A model generated the notes under the pieces. It worked only from the letters and a program-made list of their open reading frames with translations, made no database searches and had not been told where the DNA came from. The translations under genes and the position numbers were made by a program. This document shows, piece after piece, positions 10,186-20,788 of a stretch of DNA of 64,000 nt. The DNA is from Skeletonema tropicum. Lineage: Eukaryota; Bacillariophyta; Thalassiosirophyceae; Thalassiosirales; Thalassiosiraceae. How positions within the stretch are numbered: position 1 is the first letter of the stretch; each line of letters opens with the position of its first letter. The stretch is taken from NCBI GenBank assembly GCA_037178625.1, contig CM074131.1, positions 3,968,001 through 4,032,000 of the forward strand, read 5' to 3'.

Positions 10186-13100
10186 TTACTCTTCACCCGC
10201 TTCCTCCTCTTTTGCGATCTCACTGATAGAATGCAGTGCCCGCATCGGTGAAGCTGATAGTGCTCTGCGAAGTGACCTACTCCGACTCCTGCCTCCACGA
10301 TTGGGCCAATCAAATGAAAGTCGACTCTGCACCGGTGGGCAAGATGTACCCCGATTGGATTCGTCCGTTGATGATGAGTTAATGTTGTCAACAGCATTGC
10401 GGCCTCTCCCTCTTCTGTCACCGGATGAGGAAGGATTTTTCTTCGGGGCAATTTTCAACGGTCGAATGTGCGTCTTCCAATACTTTTTCGCGTATGATTT
10501 GGAAGAATTCTTTTGATTCACGATGAATCGGATGGACGACCTCCCTTTAGGAGTTTCTTCAAACGATTTCACTTCTGCGTATGTCCAATTTCCATCAGAG
10601 CGGCGGATGAATGCTCCTTCACCAAACGTTAATTTCTCGATCAATTCTATTGCAGCGTCCTTGTCGGTTATCATATCACTCTTCTTTCCTGTATCACCGA
10701 TATTGAATGTAGGCCTTGGTGGAGATTTGGCAACATGCCGATCTTTCGATTTTGATCTTGACCTGGAACGATCCCTCTTTGCACCTACATCAGCCATCGA
10801 CGAATAGAGATCATCTTCTTCGTCATCTTCCTCGCCGTCGTCTTCAGTATCTGAATAAAGCTCGCTCTCACGAATAAAGTCGCCATTTTTCCAGTGACCT
10901 TTTAACTCCTCCCCGTTGTCATACATCATTATTCCTTTACCGCTTGGCTGATATTTCTCGTTAACCGTGCCAGTGTACATGCCTGATTCGCCAAAGTTAC
11001 CAGTATATGGCAAGTGTGTCACTTCAAAAGTCTTTGGTTCTGTCCTTTTCACAGAATCGAGCTGTTCTTCTTGATCATCTGCATCATTAATTTTGTTTTG
11101 ATCGCCTCTGCTGTCTAACTTGCTATCCAAACTTGATGCACCGGTCACTTCGGACTGTTCTCTAACATCTGTTAAGTCAGCTTGTTGACTATCTAATCTG
11201 TCGATGGTTGGCACCACAGAGGACGAGAAGCCGGCGGCCACATCTGTTTCATCGACTTTCTCAGAGCCTTGTTCCGATAGGCTTTGCTCCGTGCTGCTCG
11301 CCTCTGTGTCCTGTTCTAGTGTAGTGGCAGCAGGCGTTGCTTCGTGGCTTGCCTCAATTGTCTGCTGCTGCTGCTGCTGCTGCTGCTCTCCAACTTCAGT
11401 TGAAGATAGTTCTTCCATTTTTGGCTCATCAGATGCGTTACTAGAAGATCGGCGCAAGACTTCCGCCTGCTCTGCTAGGATCTGCTTCTCCAACTTTTTC
11501 TTCGTAATGCGCTCCTCCTCTGCAATTTGCTCACTAAATAGTATCCTTGCTTGCTTCCATAGCTCTGCGCGGAGACGCGTCCTGTCCTCCTCCGTCATCT
11601 CTTTTGCTGGCTTTACATGTTGCGGACGTAACTCTTTCACTATGTCGCTAAAAGAAACTCTCCATTGTGGCTTCTTCTTGTCGGTCTTTTTTGGATGTTT
11701 TATTCCCTCTTCTTTCATGCGCTCTTCCTCAATTTTAGCACTGAACACTCTCCTTGCCTGCTCCCATCGCTCTGCACGACGCCTGGCTGCGTTCTTCGTT
11801 GAAGATTTTGTGGAGGGCTTCGGAGGAACTTGCAGCATATCTTGGTTTTGATAAGAGAATTTGTCAGAATCAAAAGACATGTCAACATCATCTGAATCGT
11901 CAAATGACAACGACCTTTGTGCCTTCGCCCGAAAGCTTTGCTGCTTTGCAGCATCAGAATCAGATCTTCGAAGCACCATGTTAATGCAAATGTCGGTAAA
12001 TGAGGCATCGTCGTCGATATCCTCTTCTCCGATCATTTCAGCAGCACCAGAATCAGGTTTGCGTATCATGTTCAGGCAAACATCCGTAAAGGACGCATTA
12101 TCATCACCTCCTTCCAACAAGGCGGCACCAGAACCAGACTTTCGTACTTTGTCGAGGCAGATATCTGTAAAAGACGCATTATCATCCACAGATGATGAGG
12201 ATATGCTGTCAGCAGAATTAAGCGGTCCTCGTAGCTGCGTAAATGATGCATGCAAACTTTGCATTTCATCCATGTCACTTTCATAATCAGTGTATGTCTC
12301 AGAGCTATTATCTGATTCGATTCGCTGCAGAGGGTTGGAAGGGCCCTGTAATGATGTGAGGGACGAATGCATGTCAACAATTTCTCCAAGGTCACGAGAA
12401 TGATCCGTAAATGTTGCAGAACTATCATGGAACCCCGCATTATTTGTAGCAGCGGTTGTTGCCTTCTTTAACATGATTTCGTTGTAGCTAGCACCCGTCA
12501 GCTCAGTGAGGGAGGCATGCATACCATGACCTTCGTCCAACTCTGCCAATGAAATGTGCAAATCAACAATTTCACCTTGTTCCTGCTTAGCATCCGTGAA
12601 TGTCGCAGAGCTATTGAAACTACTTTCGAATCCATTATTCCCTTGGAATCGTTTCAGCGCATGCAAATCTTGTAGTGTCATTGACGCTTTCCTAGAGCCA
12701 TTTCGAAATCCAACTGGCGCTTCATCTTCGGGAATTGGATCTGCCTTACTCCCAAACACACGTATACCATCCCCTAACGGTAATTGCGTCAATGACGCAT
12801 GCAAATCTAACATATCTGTCGTATCACGTTTCAAATCAGTAAAGGTTGCACCACTATCCACAGATTCCTGCCGATGAACAACCCTTTTTGGACCACCACT
12901 CTTAATATTTTGAGGGGGAGGGTATTTCGCCCTTTCCGCAGCAGACGACTGTGATTGTTTGGGAGGAATAGCTACAGGACGGGGGGGACGAAGCGCACCA
13001 CCATACGAACCAGTAGGATCACTCTTTCGATGCTGATTCATACCATCACGATTCGACTCATAGCTATTATTCCTTCCTTTCATCTCATCATCACTCGAAT

Positions 13101-15156
13101 CCGAAGAAGAATAACTCTCACTCGAATAATAACTACGCTCCTCATCCTCATCCTCCTCCGAATCATACTCATCCTCCATCGAAGATGCACTTCGAAACGA
13201 TGACCTAATAATCTGTTTCTTTATTTCCATGGAACGTTTTTTACCCTCACGAAGTATACCCGAGACACTTTTATTGACATCTTTCATTAGTTTGAAACTC
13301 TTCTTTTCTTTTGTTGTGAGGAGATCACTCCCCCCTGGATCTGATTGGGTATGTTGGGGTGGTGGAGTGGGGGGAGGAGTGGCGATGTTGATGTTGTTGT
13401 TGCTGACAATTCGACGTCGTGATTCGATCCGTTGTTTTGGTTTTGACCGTATCGGTAATGGTGGTGGTGGTGGCAATGGTGAGGATGATCTTGCAGGAGT
13501 AACGTCCGGAATTCCACTGGATATATATGTCGAAATGGCATCATTCGTATTGGATGATGATTTGTTCTTTTTCTTCTTCTTCGTCTTCTTTTTCATCATC
13601 TTTTTCCATCTCTTTTCCTTCTTTAGTAATTTTCGTTGGTAGGAGGATGATGTTGATGATGATGACGCCGAATACGATGAGTACGAATCATCATCATCAT
13701 CATCGATAATGTCACTTCTATTCTTCTTCTTCTTTGCAGGGTAAAAATGTTTCCCAACAGTACTAGAAATACCATTGCGATCTTTCTTTGGAGAGAGTGT
13801 CCTCCCTATTCTTGATTGTCCATTACTATTCCGATCTTTTGGTGATGATGATCTCTGTCTTCTTAATCGCTGCTGCTGTTGCGGCGGCTGTTGCTGTTTT
13901 TGCTGCTTCTGCTTCTTTTGTTCCTTCGGCTGCTTTTGTTGGTGTTGTTCCATCTGCTGCTTTTGCTGCTGCTGCTGCTGTTGCTGCTTTTGATACTTCA
14001 ATTGTTTTTGCTGATACATCAACTGCTGTTCCCTCGACAATCGTTTCATCAATTGTTGCTCCTTCTCTAACTCCACACGAGCCGGATTCCGCTCCTTATT
14101 ATTGGAACTTTTATTACTCGTTTTACTCTCCAATGATGATCGTCGTGATAAATCTCCCGGTGGTTCCAATCCCCCTCCTCCTCCTCCTCCTCTCCCCTTG
14201 GAATTATTATTATTATTCGAAGTAGAAGTAGCAGTAGTCGAATTATTATTCCGTTGACTTCCACTCCGCTGACTACTACTCCGTTGACTACCACTCCCAT
14301 CCCCACCACTAGCATCATCCATACTCCCAACAATATTATACACATTCCCATTATACTCCTCCACAGCAGCACCATTATACTCCAACGTCAAACTATCATT
14401 CAAATACTCCACATCCAACTGTTCCATCTGATCCAAAATCCGTTCCATCTGTTGAATCTCGGATGCCTCGCGTGCCATTAGTTCCTGCATGAATTCTTGT
14501 CGTTCGCAGTCGGGACAGACGCGTCGGATGTCCTTCCATCCGCCGAGGACACCCATGATGGCCTTTTTACGGAGTTGGATGTGTGGGTGGAAGATGCACC
14601 GGCCTTTGTCGTCACAGGCGTGTAGTACTGCTCTGTTGTTGTTATTTGTAGTATTATTATTTGCGGTATTATTGGGGATGCGTCCTCCTCCTCCTCCTTG
14701 CGATTGTTGTGGAGAAGCAATTCTCTGTTGTTGTTGTTGTTGCTGCGACTGATTCAAATATCGATTCTTCGCAGCAGTAGTATTATAATAATTATAAATA
14801 TTATTCACGGGGGCAAGCTCCTCCACAAAATCACCTCCACCAACCTCCCTTATCGTTGTAATTCGATCACTTCGACTAGTTGTATCCGTCGTGCTACCAT
14901 TATCATCTGTGGTTGTATTGGTAGTATTATTATTTGACAGGCTGTAATCACGAGATCCACGACGTTGTTTGAGAAGCTCCTTTTTTTGCAATTGATTTGA
15001 TTTTTCTTTTGCTCGACGACGTGAGCCTGCGGAGGAGGAACCGATGGAGGATGATTGACGTAATTGTAGTTTATCAGCATGTTGTTGTTGTTGTTTGGAT
15101 CGACTGGATTTACCGGAGCGGCCCGAACCGTCTAATCCTTGCGTAGTATCGTCCAT
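10186..15156 (-). CDS. large low-complexity protein with Cys/His motif, TFTD repeats, MORN motif and WTY domain
   Basis: One uninterrupted 1656-residue frame. In order: Ser/Gln/Asn-rich head; a Cys/His motif at about 180-225 (CDDKGRCIFHPHIQLRKK, then CPDC) that may bind zinc; poly-Gln and Lys-rich regions; and six to eight repeats at about 770-1060 of the form SATFTDxxxDxxEhhDLHxSLxxL or NASFTDhCLxxhR. Then two related segments (RRAERWEQARRVFSAKIEEE and RLRAELWKQARILFSEQIAEE) and a MORN-like motif at about 1390 (YTGTVNEKYQPSGKGIM). Last is a domain at about 1500-1555 (GEGAFIRRSDGNWTYAEV) that recurs in the gene at 57.8 kb. Function is unknown; MORN motifs suggest a membrane- or scaffold-associated role. 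The absence of stops over 5 kb supports a real gene. Confidence 0.85.
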   Translation of the reverse strand: MDDTTQGLDGSGRSGKSSRSKQQQQHADKLQLRQSSSIGSSSAGSRRRAKEKSNQLQKKELLKQRRGSRDYSLSNNNTTNTTTDDNGSTTDTTSRSDRITTIREVGGGDFVEELAPVNNIYNYYNTTAAKNRYLNQSQQQQQQQRIASPQQSQGGGGGRIPNNTANNNTTNNNNRAVLHACDDKGRCIFHPHIQLRKKAIMGVLGGWKDIRRVCPDCERQEFMQELMAREASEIQQMERILDQMEQLDVEYLNDSLTLEYNGAAVEEYNGNVYNIVGSMDDASGGDGSGSQRSSSQRSGSQRNNNSTTATSTSNNNNNSKGRGGGGGGGLEPPGDLSRRSSLESKTSNKSSNNKERNPARVELEKEQQLMKRLSREQQLMYQQKQLKYQKQQQQQQQQKQQMEQHQQKQPKEQKKQKQQKQQQPPQQQQRLRRQRSSSPKDRNSNGQSRIGRTLSPKKDRNGISSTVGKHFYPAKKKKNRSDIIDDDDDDSYSSYSASSSSTSSSYQRKLLKKEKRWKKMMKKKTKKKKKNKSSSNTNDAISTYISSGIPDVTPARSSSPLPPPPPLPIRSKPKQRIESRRRIVSNNNINIATPPPTPPPQHTQSDPGGSDLLTTKEKKSFKLMKDVNKSVSGILREGKKRSMEIKKQIIRSSFRSASSMEDEYDSEEDEDEERSYYSSESYSSSDSSDDEMKGRNNSYESNRDGMNQHRKSDPTGSYGGALRPPRPVAIPPKQSQSSAAERAKYPPPQNIKSGGPKRVVHRQESVDSGATFTDLKRDTTDMLDLHASLTQLPLGDGIRVFGSKADPIPEDEAPVGFRNGSRKASMTLQDLHALKRFQGNNGFESSFNSSATFTDAKQEQGEIVDLHISLAELDEGHGMHASLTELTGASYNEIMLKKATTAATNNAGFHDSSATFTDHSRDLGEIVDMHSSLTSLQGPSNPLQRIESDNSSETYTDYESDMDEMQSLHASFTQLRGPLNSADSISSSSVDDNASFTDICLDKVRKSGSGAALLEGGDDNASFTDVCLNMIRKPDSGAAEMIGEEDIDDDASFTDICINMVLRRSDSDAAKQQSFRAKAQRSLSFDDSDDVDMSFDSDKFSYQNQDMLQVPPKPSTKSSTKNAARRRAERWEQARRVFSAKIEEERMKEEGIKHPKKTDKKKPQWRVSFSDIVKELRPQHVKPAKEMTEEDRTRLRAELWKQARILFSEQIAEEERITKKKLEKQILAEQAEVLRRSSSNASDEPKMEELSSTEVGEQQQQQQQQTIEASHEATPAATTLEQDTEASSTEQSLSEQGSEKVDETDVAAGFSSSVVPTIDRLDSQQADLTDVREQSEVTGASSLDSKLDSRGDQNKINDADDQEEQLDSVKRTEPKTFEVTHLPYTGNFGESGMYTGTVNEKYQPSGKGIMMYDNGEELKGHWKNGDFIRESELYSDTEDDGEEDDEEDDLYSSMADVGAKRDRSRSRSKSKDRHVAKSPPRPTFNIGDTGKKSDMITDKDAAIELIEKLTFGEGAFIRRSDGNWTYAEVKSFEETPKGRSSIRFIVNQKNSSKSYAKKYWKTHIRPLKIAPKKNPSSSGDRRGRGRNAVDNINSSSTDESNRGTSCPPVQSRLSFDWPNRGGRSRSRSLRRALSASPMRALHSISEIAKEEEAGEE

Positions 15157-15390
15157 GATATTGCTGTATATATCATGTAATTTATTGATGCTATTGACGC
15201 ATATTTTTTAAGTAAGTACGTCTCTAGAGTGAGTCGTATTATTATTCTGATGACTGGAGGTGGAGATACATGATGATATTATATATTATTGTCAAAGGCA
15301 AGCGCAACGCCACAACTCTTCGTTGATTGTGTGAATTTGGTCTTACCACGGGAACGTCTTACACAGTTATTCCAGAGTGTTAGTTACATA
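15157..15390. other. intergenic, possible promoter of the minus-strand MORN gene
   Basis: An AT-rich stretch between the MORN gene start and the transposon. TATATATCATG-type sequence lies at about 15164-15176, just upstream of the ATG on the minus strand, but no promoter element can be claimed. Confidence 0.3.
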
Positions 15391-15396
15391 CTCTAG

Positions 15397-16918
15397 TGGT
15401 TACCCGTCGAGACTATAGGACTATGAGGACTATGAATATCTCCACGAATTCCTCTGTGGCCTTGGTACCCAAAAAAATGGACTATGATTTGGACTATGAA
15501 TCTTCAGAGCGGCAATCGTACATAGGAATTAGTAATATTTAATGCCGTCATCCATCATCAAAATTGTTCTCACCATGGTATCATAGTCCCTACTACGGTG
15601 GCTGATACATCAACACCGAAGATAATTTATTGACGAAACCTCTGTAGACAATAGAGGTATTAATGTTCTATTGAATAGTGTCATTTGCTAGAAACGATTA
15701 TTAGATTATCCACAGAAAATGAATGACTCCCTATACATGAAAATGAACGACCCTATCCCATATCGAACGACTATTTCAGGTTGGAGCCACAGCACTATTT
15801 TGGCATTAATTACCTCCCAAACAACCATCCAAACCCTTTACGTTCCAACCATGTTCATATTCTAGCAAAATATTAAAATTGAACTTCAAACATCGACGTA
15901 TAACTTGTTTTGACGTATCATTGCCTGGGACGATGATCCGGAATGTCAACTGAGCACATAGCATTATGCACAGATCGATAATATTCATTGTTTGATATCA
16001 TTGATTTGTAGTTGACACGCAGATAACGATAAATTGTATCCCCTATCACATTGAAAAACACATATCCCATCTCCCACAGGTATGGGCGGAATGCGCAATG
16101 TCGTGCCATCACGTCTACCTCCAAACCACCCAATCATTTGCTCGTCAATTGAAATCGTATTCTCGGTGGTGTTCGATTCATCAATAACAGTGTCTGTGGC
16201 CATCTCCACCATTTCGTCGTCCTCCATCTCCATTTGCGATGACACATGGCTGACGGACATCGCAATTGACGACACATCATCATCATCATCAGTGCCGTCG
16301 TTCGTGCCATGATCATTACCTACCACACCTTGCCGCTCGTCTTGCCCTTCTTCATAATCAATACCCGTCAATGGTCTTGGAGTTAGTAGAAAGTTGTCTT
16401 CGTTGTTCGATTTGTCGACCGCAGGTGTGGTGTTGGTTGGAGGATTGGTGCTGCAAGGTGATAAAGTGGGCTGATGGATGGACGCCAAGAAGCCGGTCGA
16501 TCGCTGCTGCGGCTGCGGCGGCTGAGTGGCTGCTTCACGGTTGGCTGTAGCTGTAGTAGTCATCGTAGGCAATGGTAAGGACTATGACTATGAATAATGA
16601 GATAAATGGTGGTGATGATGGATCGCGCCAAAAAGCCACGAATTCCTACGTAGTGTTCTCATACTCATCTCTGACTTTTTTTTTCAACAATGGCGAATTT
16701 ACCACCACGTTTGGGCGGCCCCTACTGAGTCAACGAGTGGCTCCCCGGGAAAAGCAACACCACGCCCCAACACGTCAGGTGATGCTCTGACAGAAATCTA
16801 CCAGCTACGCCTCGTAGGAACTGGTTCAAACAACTTTTTACCCTATCGAAATTAGCCTATTTTGGACTATGAGTTGGACTATGAATCACGATGCGCTCAT
16901 AGTCTCGACGGGTAACCA
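15397..16918 (-). mobile_element. degenerate piggyBac-like DNA transposon with 20-bp inverted ends
   Basis: TGGTTACCCGTCGAGACTAT at 15397-15416 is exactly inverted at 16899-16918. CTAG flanks both sides (15393-15396 and 16919-16922); if counted in the repeat, the inverted ends reach 26 bp. Inside both ends the unit GGACTATGA is repeated (15417, 15479-15500, 16577, 16864-16885), which looks like subterminal transposase binding sites. A transposase remnant lies on the minus strand. Total 1522 bp, shorter than an intact element, so it is decayed. Confidence 0.85.
15985..16572 (-). pseudogene. truncated piggyBac-type (DDE_Tnp_1_7) transposase
   Basis: The 195-residue frame begins with a Thr/Pro-rich head and acidic middle. 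It ends with ISIDEQMIGWFGGRRDG, then PVGDGICVFQCDRGYN. In piggyBac transposases the second catalytic Asp lies in a D-E-Q/M-M motif followed by a basic G-R stretch, a K-P-x-G-x-G segment and a D-x-x-x-G-Y segment, and this order is seen here. The frame then stops; the DNA 3' of it (15918-16000) is open only in another frame and no third catalytic Asp or C-terminal Cys-rich finger was found. The protein would be inactive. Family placement rests on these motifs only. Confidence 0.6.
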
Positions 16919-17190
16919 CTAGAGATAGTAAAAAAGGAAAACAAGTTGACTTTTTAATTTGTGTGCGATGACCTCGCCGGATCAAAATGTCTGTGTAATT
17001 TGGAATCAGTATAAGATACAAGTACGTAAAATGAAAGAACCAGACGCCCTCGGTGACTGGTGACTGGTATGGATACTAACTCGGAGGAGGGCAGGCTTAA
17101 ATTTTGGTTTGTGATGTAATGTAAATATGCGATATGTAGTGTTGTGTGGTGTTGTCTTTCTTGCTATCGGTCATCGCTTTCATTCCTTTG

Positions 17191-17557
17191 AGCACGGGAA
17201 CCTGGGGTTGACACGTCTTGCTGAGAGATTTGTCAAGAGCTTGCCAGGAGTTTCAAGTCGTGTTTCACAAAATCTAGCGTTGAGGTGCGTTAGGATGGCC
17301 TGTTCCGTCAAAAACTTGCCGCCGACGCCACGGATCGGCCATCTGACACGGTGCGCCGCCAAGCAGCATGTCACTCGTGGCGGTGGCAGCAAGTTTTGAC
17401 GTTGGCGCAAGTTTTTGACGGAACAGGCCATCAGAAATCAACCTAAACGCACCTCAACGCTAGATTTTTGAGAACCACGACTTGAACCTCCTGGCAAGCT
17501 CTTGACAAATCGGCTGCTAACAAAAATCAGCCACTGTCAACCCCAGGTTCCCGTGCT
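17191..17557. repeat. 367-bp foldback inverted repeat
   Basis: The left arm 17191-17323 pairs with the right arm 17404-17557 with a few mismatches and small indels. The outermost 23 bp are perfect (17191-17213 against 17535-17557). The centre (about 80 bp) is GC-rich and itself partly self-complementary. No coding frame is conserved across the arms. It is probably a foldback or MITE-type element; no target duplication was identified. Transcription through it would give a long hairpin. Confidence 0.85.
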
Positions 17558-18578
17558 TCGAGTCTTTGTTGAAGATAAGTATTTCGAAAACAGGCATCTC
17601 ATTTTGCATAATTTATTACTCCATATACAGTTAGTCGCAGGTCGCAGCACCAGTATTGTCCGATGGTGTTACGCCGATTCATAGGACGGTATTGCGTACA
17701 GTGTGGTGTATGTAGGCATAGCATGTACTAGTACTGATTATTGGGGCCAAAGCTAGTGAGGGCAGATGATTGTTATGTCTTTCGCTTCCTGTACACATTT
17801 TAGACATGCTTTATGAAATGATCCACCAATTAGACCGCTGAAATTGGCTGTGTCTGTAATGTCTCTCTAGAGAGACCTGCAGCTTCGTCAATATGCGGCA
17901 GACACCGCCCGTGTGCAAATTACTTACACTTACAGCAGCGGTGATTCCCAAGCATAATTCATCAATTGCGTTGCAAAGAGAGCCGGCGGCACTTGGGAGT
18001 GTTGGATCAATGTCAATTACTCGTTATGCAGTGTATTAGAAATGTTATTGTCATGCAAGTTACTCATCACTTTGCCGCCTACTACGTATCAACCCATAGG
18101 TACTGGTAAGTAGTTGTTCACCCAATTTCACTCGGACTAATAACTGTGATCGGACAATTTGCGAACAGAACATACTGATGCTGCAACTATAGTAAAGGTC
18201 CCAAAATCTAAGTCCTTCTATGAACTGAGATAGAAAACTGAGAACCTTCCTGTGATACGGTAATTTGCCAATACGATACGGCATAGGAAAATTCTCTAGA
18301 GTATCAAATCTAGAAACAAAAGATTATTCACAAGAACATCTCATAAAAATTAAGGTTAACCTCTATTTGATGGCCAGAAAGAAGGTTCTCATGTTCCTTG
18401 AAAGCGGGTGAGGACTCCTTTTCTCGTGTCATTTGTCGAGTTTTACTTTTGCGAACCCTTGTGCGAACCGTCATTTTCGACGTAAGAACTCCAACTCTAA
18501 AAGTGTACTTGTGCAGGAACCACATCCCTACCTACACCCATCGCATCATTACTTCATTTCTCATCATCTCATAAAGTC
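17558..18578. other. intergenic, no gene recognised
   Basis: About 1 kb between the foldback repeat and the duplicated gene. No domain-bearing frame, RNA gene or repeat was recognised. Confidence 0.45.
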
Positions 18579-19580
18579 ATGTCACTTCCTCAACACAGTA
18601 ACGCAGGTTGGAAACAAACAGTGCTAATCATGGATAGCGACAATGAAGGTAATTTCATCCCAAACCCAGACTTTGCCGCGCATAATAACGAGCAAGAGGA
18701 GAATGCACAAATGCAGAGAGAAAATAATGGAAATAATGGATTTGCCCATCCGCACCCGGTAGATGCACAAATAATGCAGAGAGAAAATGATGGACATAAT
18801 GGATTTGTCCATCCGCACCCGGTAGACATGGTGCGGTGGAGGGGCAACTTGGTGCCTGAGAAAGAAGCCAAGGCACTCCGCCATGTATTTGATAACCTGC
18901 AGGACCACTTCGGCCATCAACGGCCTGATCCGAGGGTGAGATTCTTCAATAAGGACCTTACTCATCCAGGCGGACGTGGTCAGATGTGGACTGGCGAGCT
19001 AGAGTTTACGTATGATGTCAACGGCGATCCTTGTGATCTCGCATACATGAGTATGGATGTTTGTATTGACCTCGCACCGAAGCTCGTACACAAACACGGA
19101 CAGCCGATGCTGAAAGGCTACGGATCTTCATGGGTATATGTTTATCTTCCGGAACCGACATACAATAAGATTAAATCGTATGTGAAGGTTGGAACAGGCT
19201 GGGATGTATCCGATGAAGGAACCGTCCACGACCCAAACAGGAATTTGATAGCGATCGAGGCCATCATGCACCATGAAGAGGACCAGCCCAAACCAAGCTT
19301 CTGGGTCGTAAAGGACAAGGACTCCTCCGGTAGTGACATTTGCTTCTCGCGCATTGGAAGTGTTCAAGAAGTGAATGCAGATCCGCAACGTCAGTTCGTT
19401 CATAGAGGCGTTGGTATCTTTTCTGTATCGTTAGAGATAGAGGGCACTCCAAACTTCAAGCCAACTCCTGGCACAGGGGACGAAGCCAATCTGATCTTCA
19501 CGCTTGTAAGTGTCCGTACGTGGGGTGTTACTGAATGTGTTGCACCTATTGTGCATGCGTCAGACAAATTATGGAGTTGA
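18579..19580 (+). CDS. unknown protein, copy 1 of an inverted gene duplication
   Basis: 333 residues; an in-frame second ATG at 18630 (MDSDNEGNFIPNP) is an alternative start, and is where similarity to the second copy begins. After an N-terminal region with two copies of a 20-25 residue unit ending HPHPVD comes a compact conserved part (VRWRGNLVPEKEAKALRHVF, FTYDVNGDPCDLAYMSMDVC, GYGSSWVYVYLPEPTYNKIK, DSSGSDICFSRIGSV). No transmembrane segment or signal peptide is seen. I do not recognise the family. An almost identical minus-strand copy lies at 22209-23003, and a SET-domain gene lies between them. The copy here has one extra HPHPVD unit and an intact frame, so it is the likelier functional one. 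Confidence 0.75.
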   Translation: MSLPQHSNAGWKQTVLIMDSDNEGNFIPNPDFAAHNNEQEENAQMQRENNGNNGFAHPHPVDAQIMQRENDGHNGFVHPHPVDMVRWRGNLVPEKEAKALRHVFDNLQDHFGHQRPDPRVRFFNKDLTHPGGRGQMWTGELEFTYDVNGDPCDLAYMSMDVCIDLAPKLVHKHGQPMLKGYGSSWVYVYLPEPTYNKIKSYVKVGTGWDVSDEGTVHDPNRNLIAIEAIMHHEEDQPKPSFWVVKDKDSSGSDICFSRIGSVQEVNADPQRQFVHRGVGIFSVSLEIEGTPNFKPTPGTGDEANLIFTLVSVRTWGVTECVAPIVHASDKLWS

Positions 19581-20280
19581 GCTGAAGTGGTTTGTGCGCT
19601 TGGTATTTTTTGGTATTGTACATACATCGATAACAATGTTTGTTTGAGGTTGTCGTCAAGGGGTTGTCGTATTAATATATTTGTCTCATGGCATGGTACA
19701 ATTACGATTATCGGAAGAGATTACTTATTAGAGGTCTACTCTGCATCAAAACAGAGAATATAAGTGTATGATTTTAGGGTTAAGTAGGTTAGCTTAGGAT
19801 CTTCGTATTTCTACTTGTATTTCATCTCGCATTTCTCGATTAGCCTGAGCTAAGTAGCATTGAATTTTAAAGTACGTCTGATTAGCCCGACGTACTGCAA
19901 AGTAGCAACGTACTTATTAGGAGTAACATGTGTACAGCCCGAGCCCCTCCTGGTTTATATATATGATTATGCAAAATATATAAATGCACGATAGCTTGCT
20001 GGCGATAGACGGCGGCAGCAATTAGCAGGGGCGGGGGGCTAATATAATTAATAACAGTGAGACTCCCGGAGGCATTACATTCATAGCTACGAGTGTCGGA
20101 TAGTTAGCTAGATGAGCGCCATGGTGGAGGTGTATTTTTCGTCAAAAAAGCAGTACCGTTAAGCGAGCGACCGCGGCGCCTTAATAGCTCCGGGCAAAAA
20201 ATAATAATGGTACTGGTTCCTAAGTACCTGCTGGTGCTGGATTTTATTTATGGAAGAATACAATAGGCCTTACTTGAAGC
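19581..20280. other. intergenic, short shared motif only
   Basis: No gene seen. Contains AATTTTAAAGTACGTCTG at 19863-19880, shared with 4252 and, in part, with 23426. The stretch 19,970-20,060 is AT-rich. Confidence 0.4.
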
Positions 20281-20690
20281 CTGGCTCTGGCAGGACGGGT
20301 GACATCCGTAGAACTTCTACGTAGGAATTCTCACATAACCCTCGTACCTTTTTTGACCGCCGAAGCACCTTTTTGAACGGCACCCGGGTGCCAAACATGA
20401 AATGCCGCCCGCCGATCGTGATTTTGCTTTGGTACCCGGGTGCCATTTCTCCGGGCAACACACACGATGATCAGCAACATACTGGTACATCCCTACCTAG
20501 CTGGAAATCTAATACTCCACCCTGGTACCAAATCCCGCCGCCGGAGGCTTTGAAAAAATTTACCCAGGTGCCATATTTCCGGTCACAACTAGCGCTTGTT
20601 AGTGACCGCCTGCCGGAGCAAAATCTGAAAAAAGCACCCGGGTGCCATGCCCTCTGGGCAACTGATGTCACCCGTCCTGGCTCTGGCCTC
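20281..20690. mobile_element. about 410-bp MITE-like element with CACCCGGGTG palindromes
   Basis: A 16-bp perfect inverted pair (CAGGACGGGTGACATC at 20291-20306 against 20664-20679) lies inside a direct CTGGCTCTGG near both outer ends. The interior holds four versions of the palindrome GCACCCGGGTGCC (20381, 20432, 20563, 20634). No protein is encoded. The 11-mer TACGTAGGAAT at 20318 recurs elsewhere in the window. The exact ends and any target duplication are not resolved. Confidence 0.55.
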
Positions 20691-20788
20691 TCTCTACTCT
20701 CTAGCTTGCTTCTGCTGTCTATCAAGTATCGATAATACATATAGCAAATAATGATGTTGTGGCTGGCGCTGGAGGTTGAGGAATACTC

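Noticed and set aside
13229..14225. Plus-strand poly-Leu/Phe/Cys frames opposite the MORN gene
   Set aside because: Complement of Gln-, Lys- and Asp-rich codon runs; the minus-strand frame is continuous for 5 kb.
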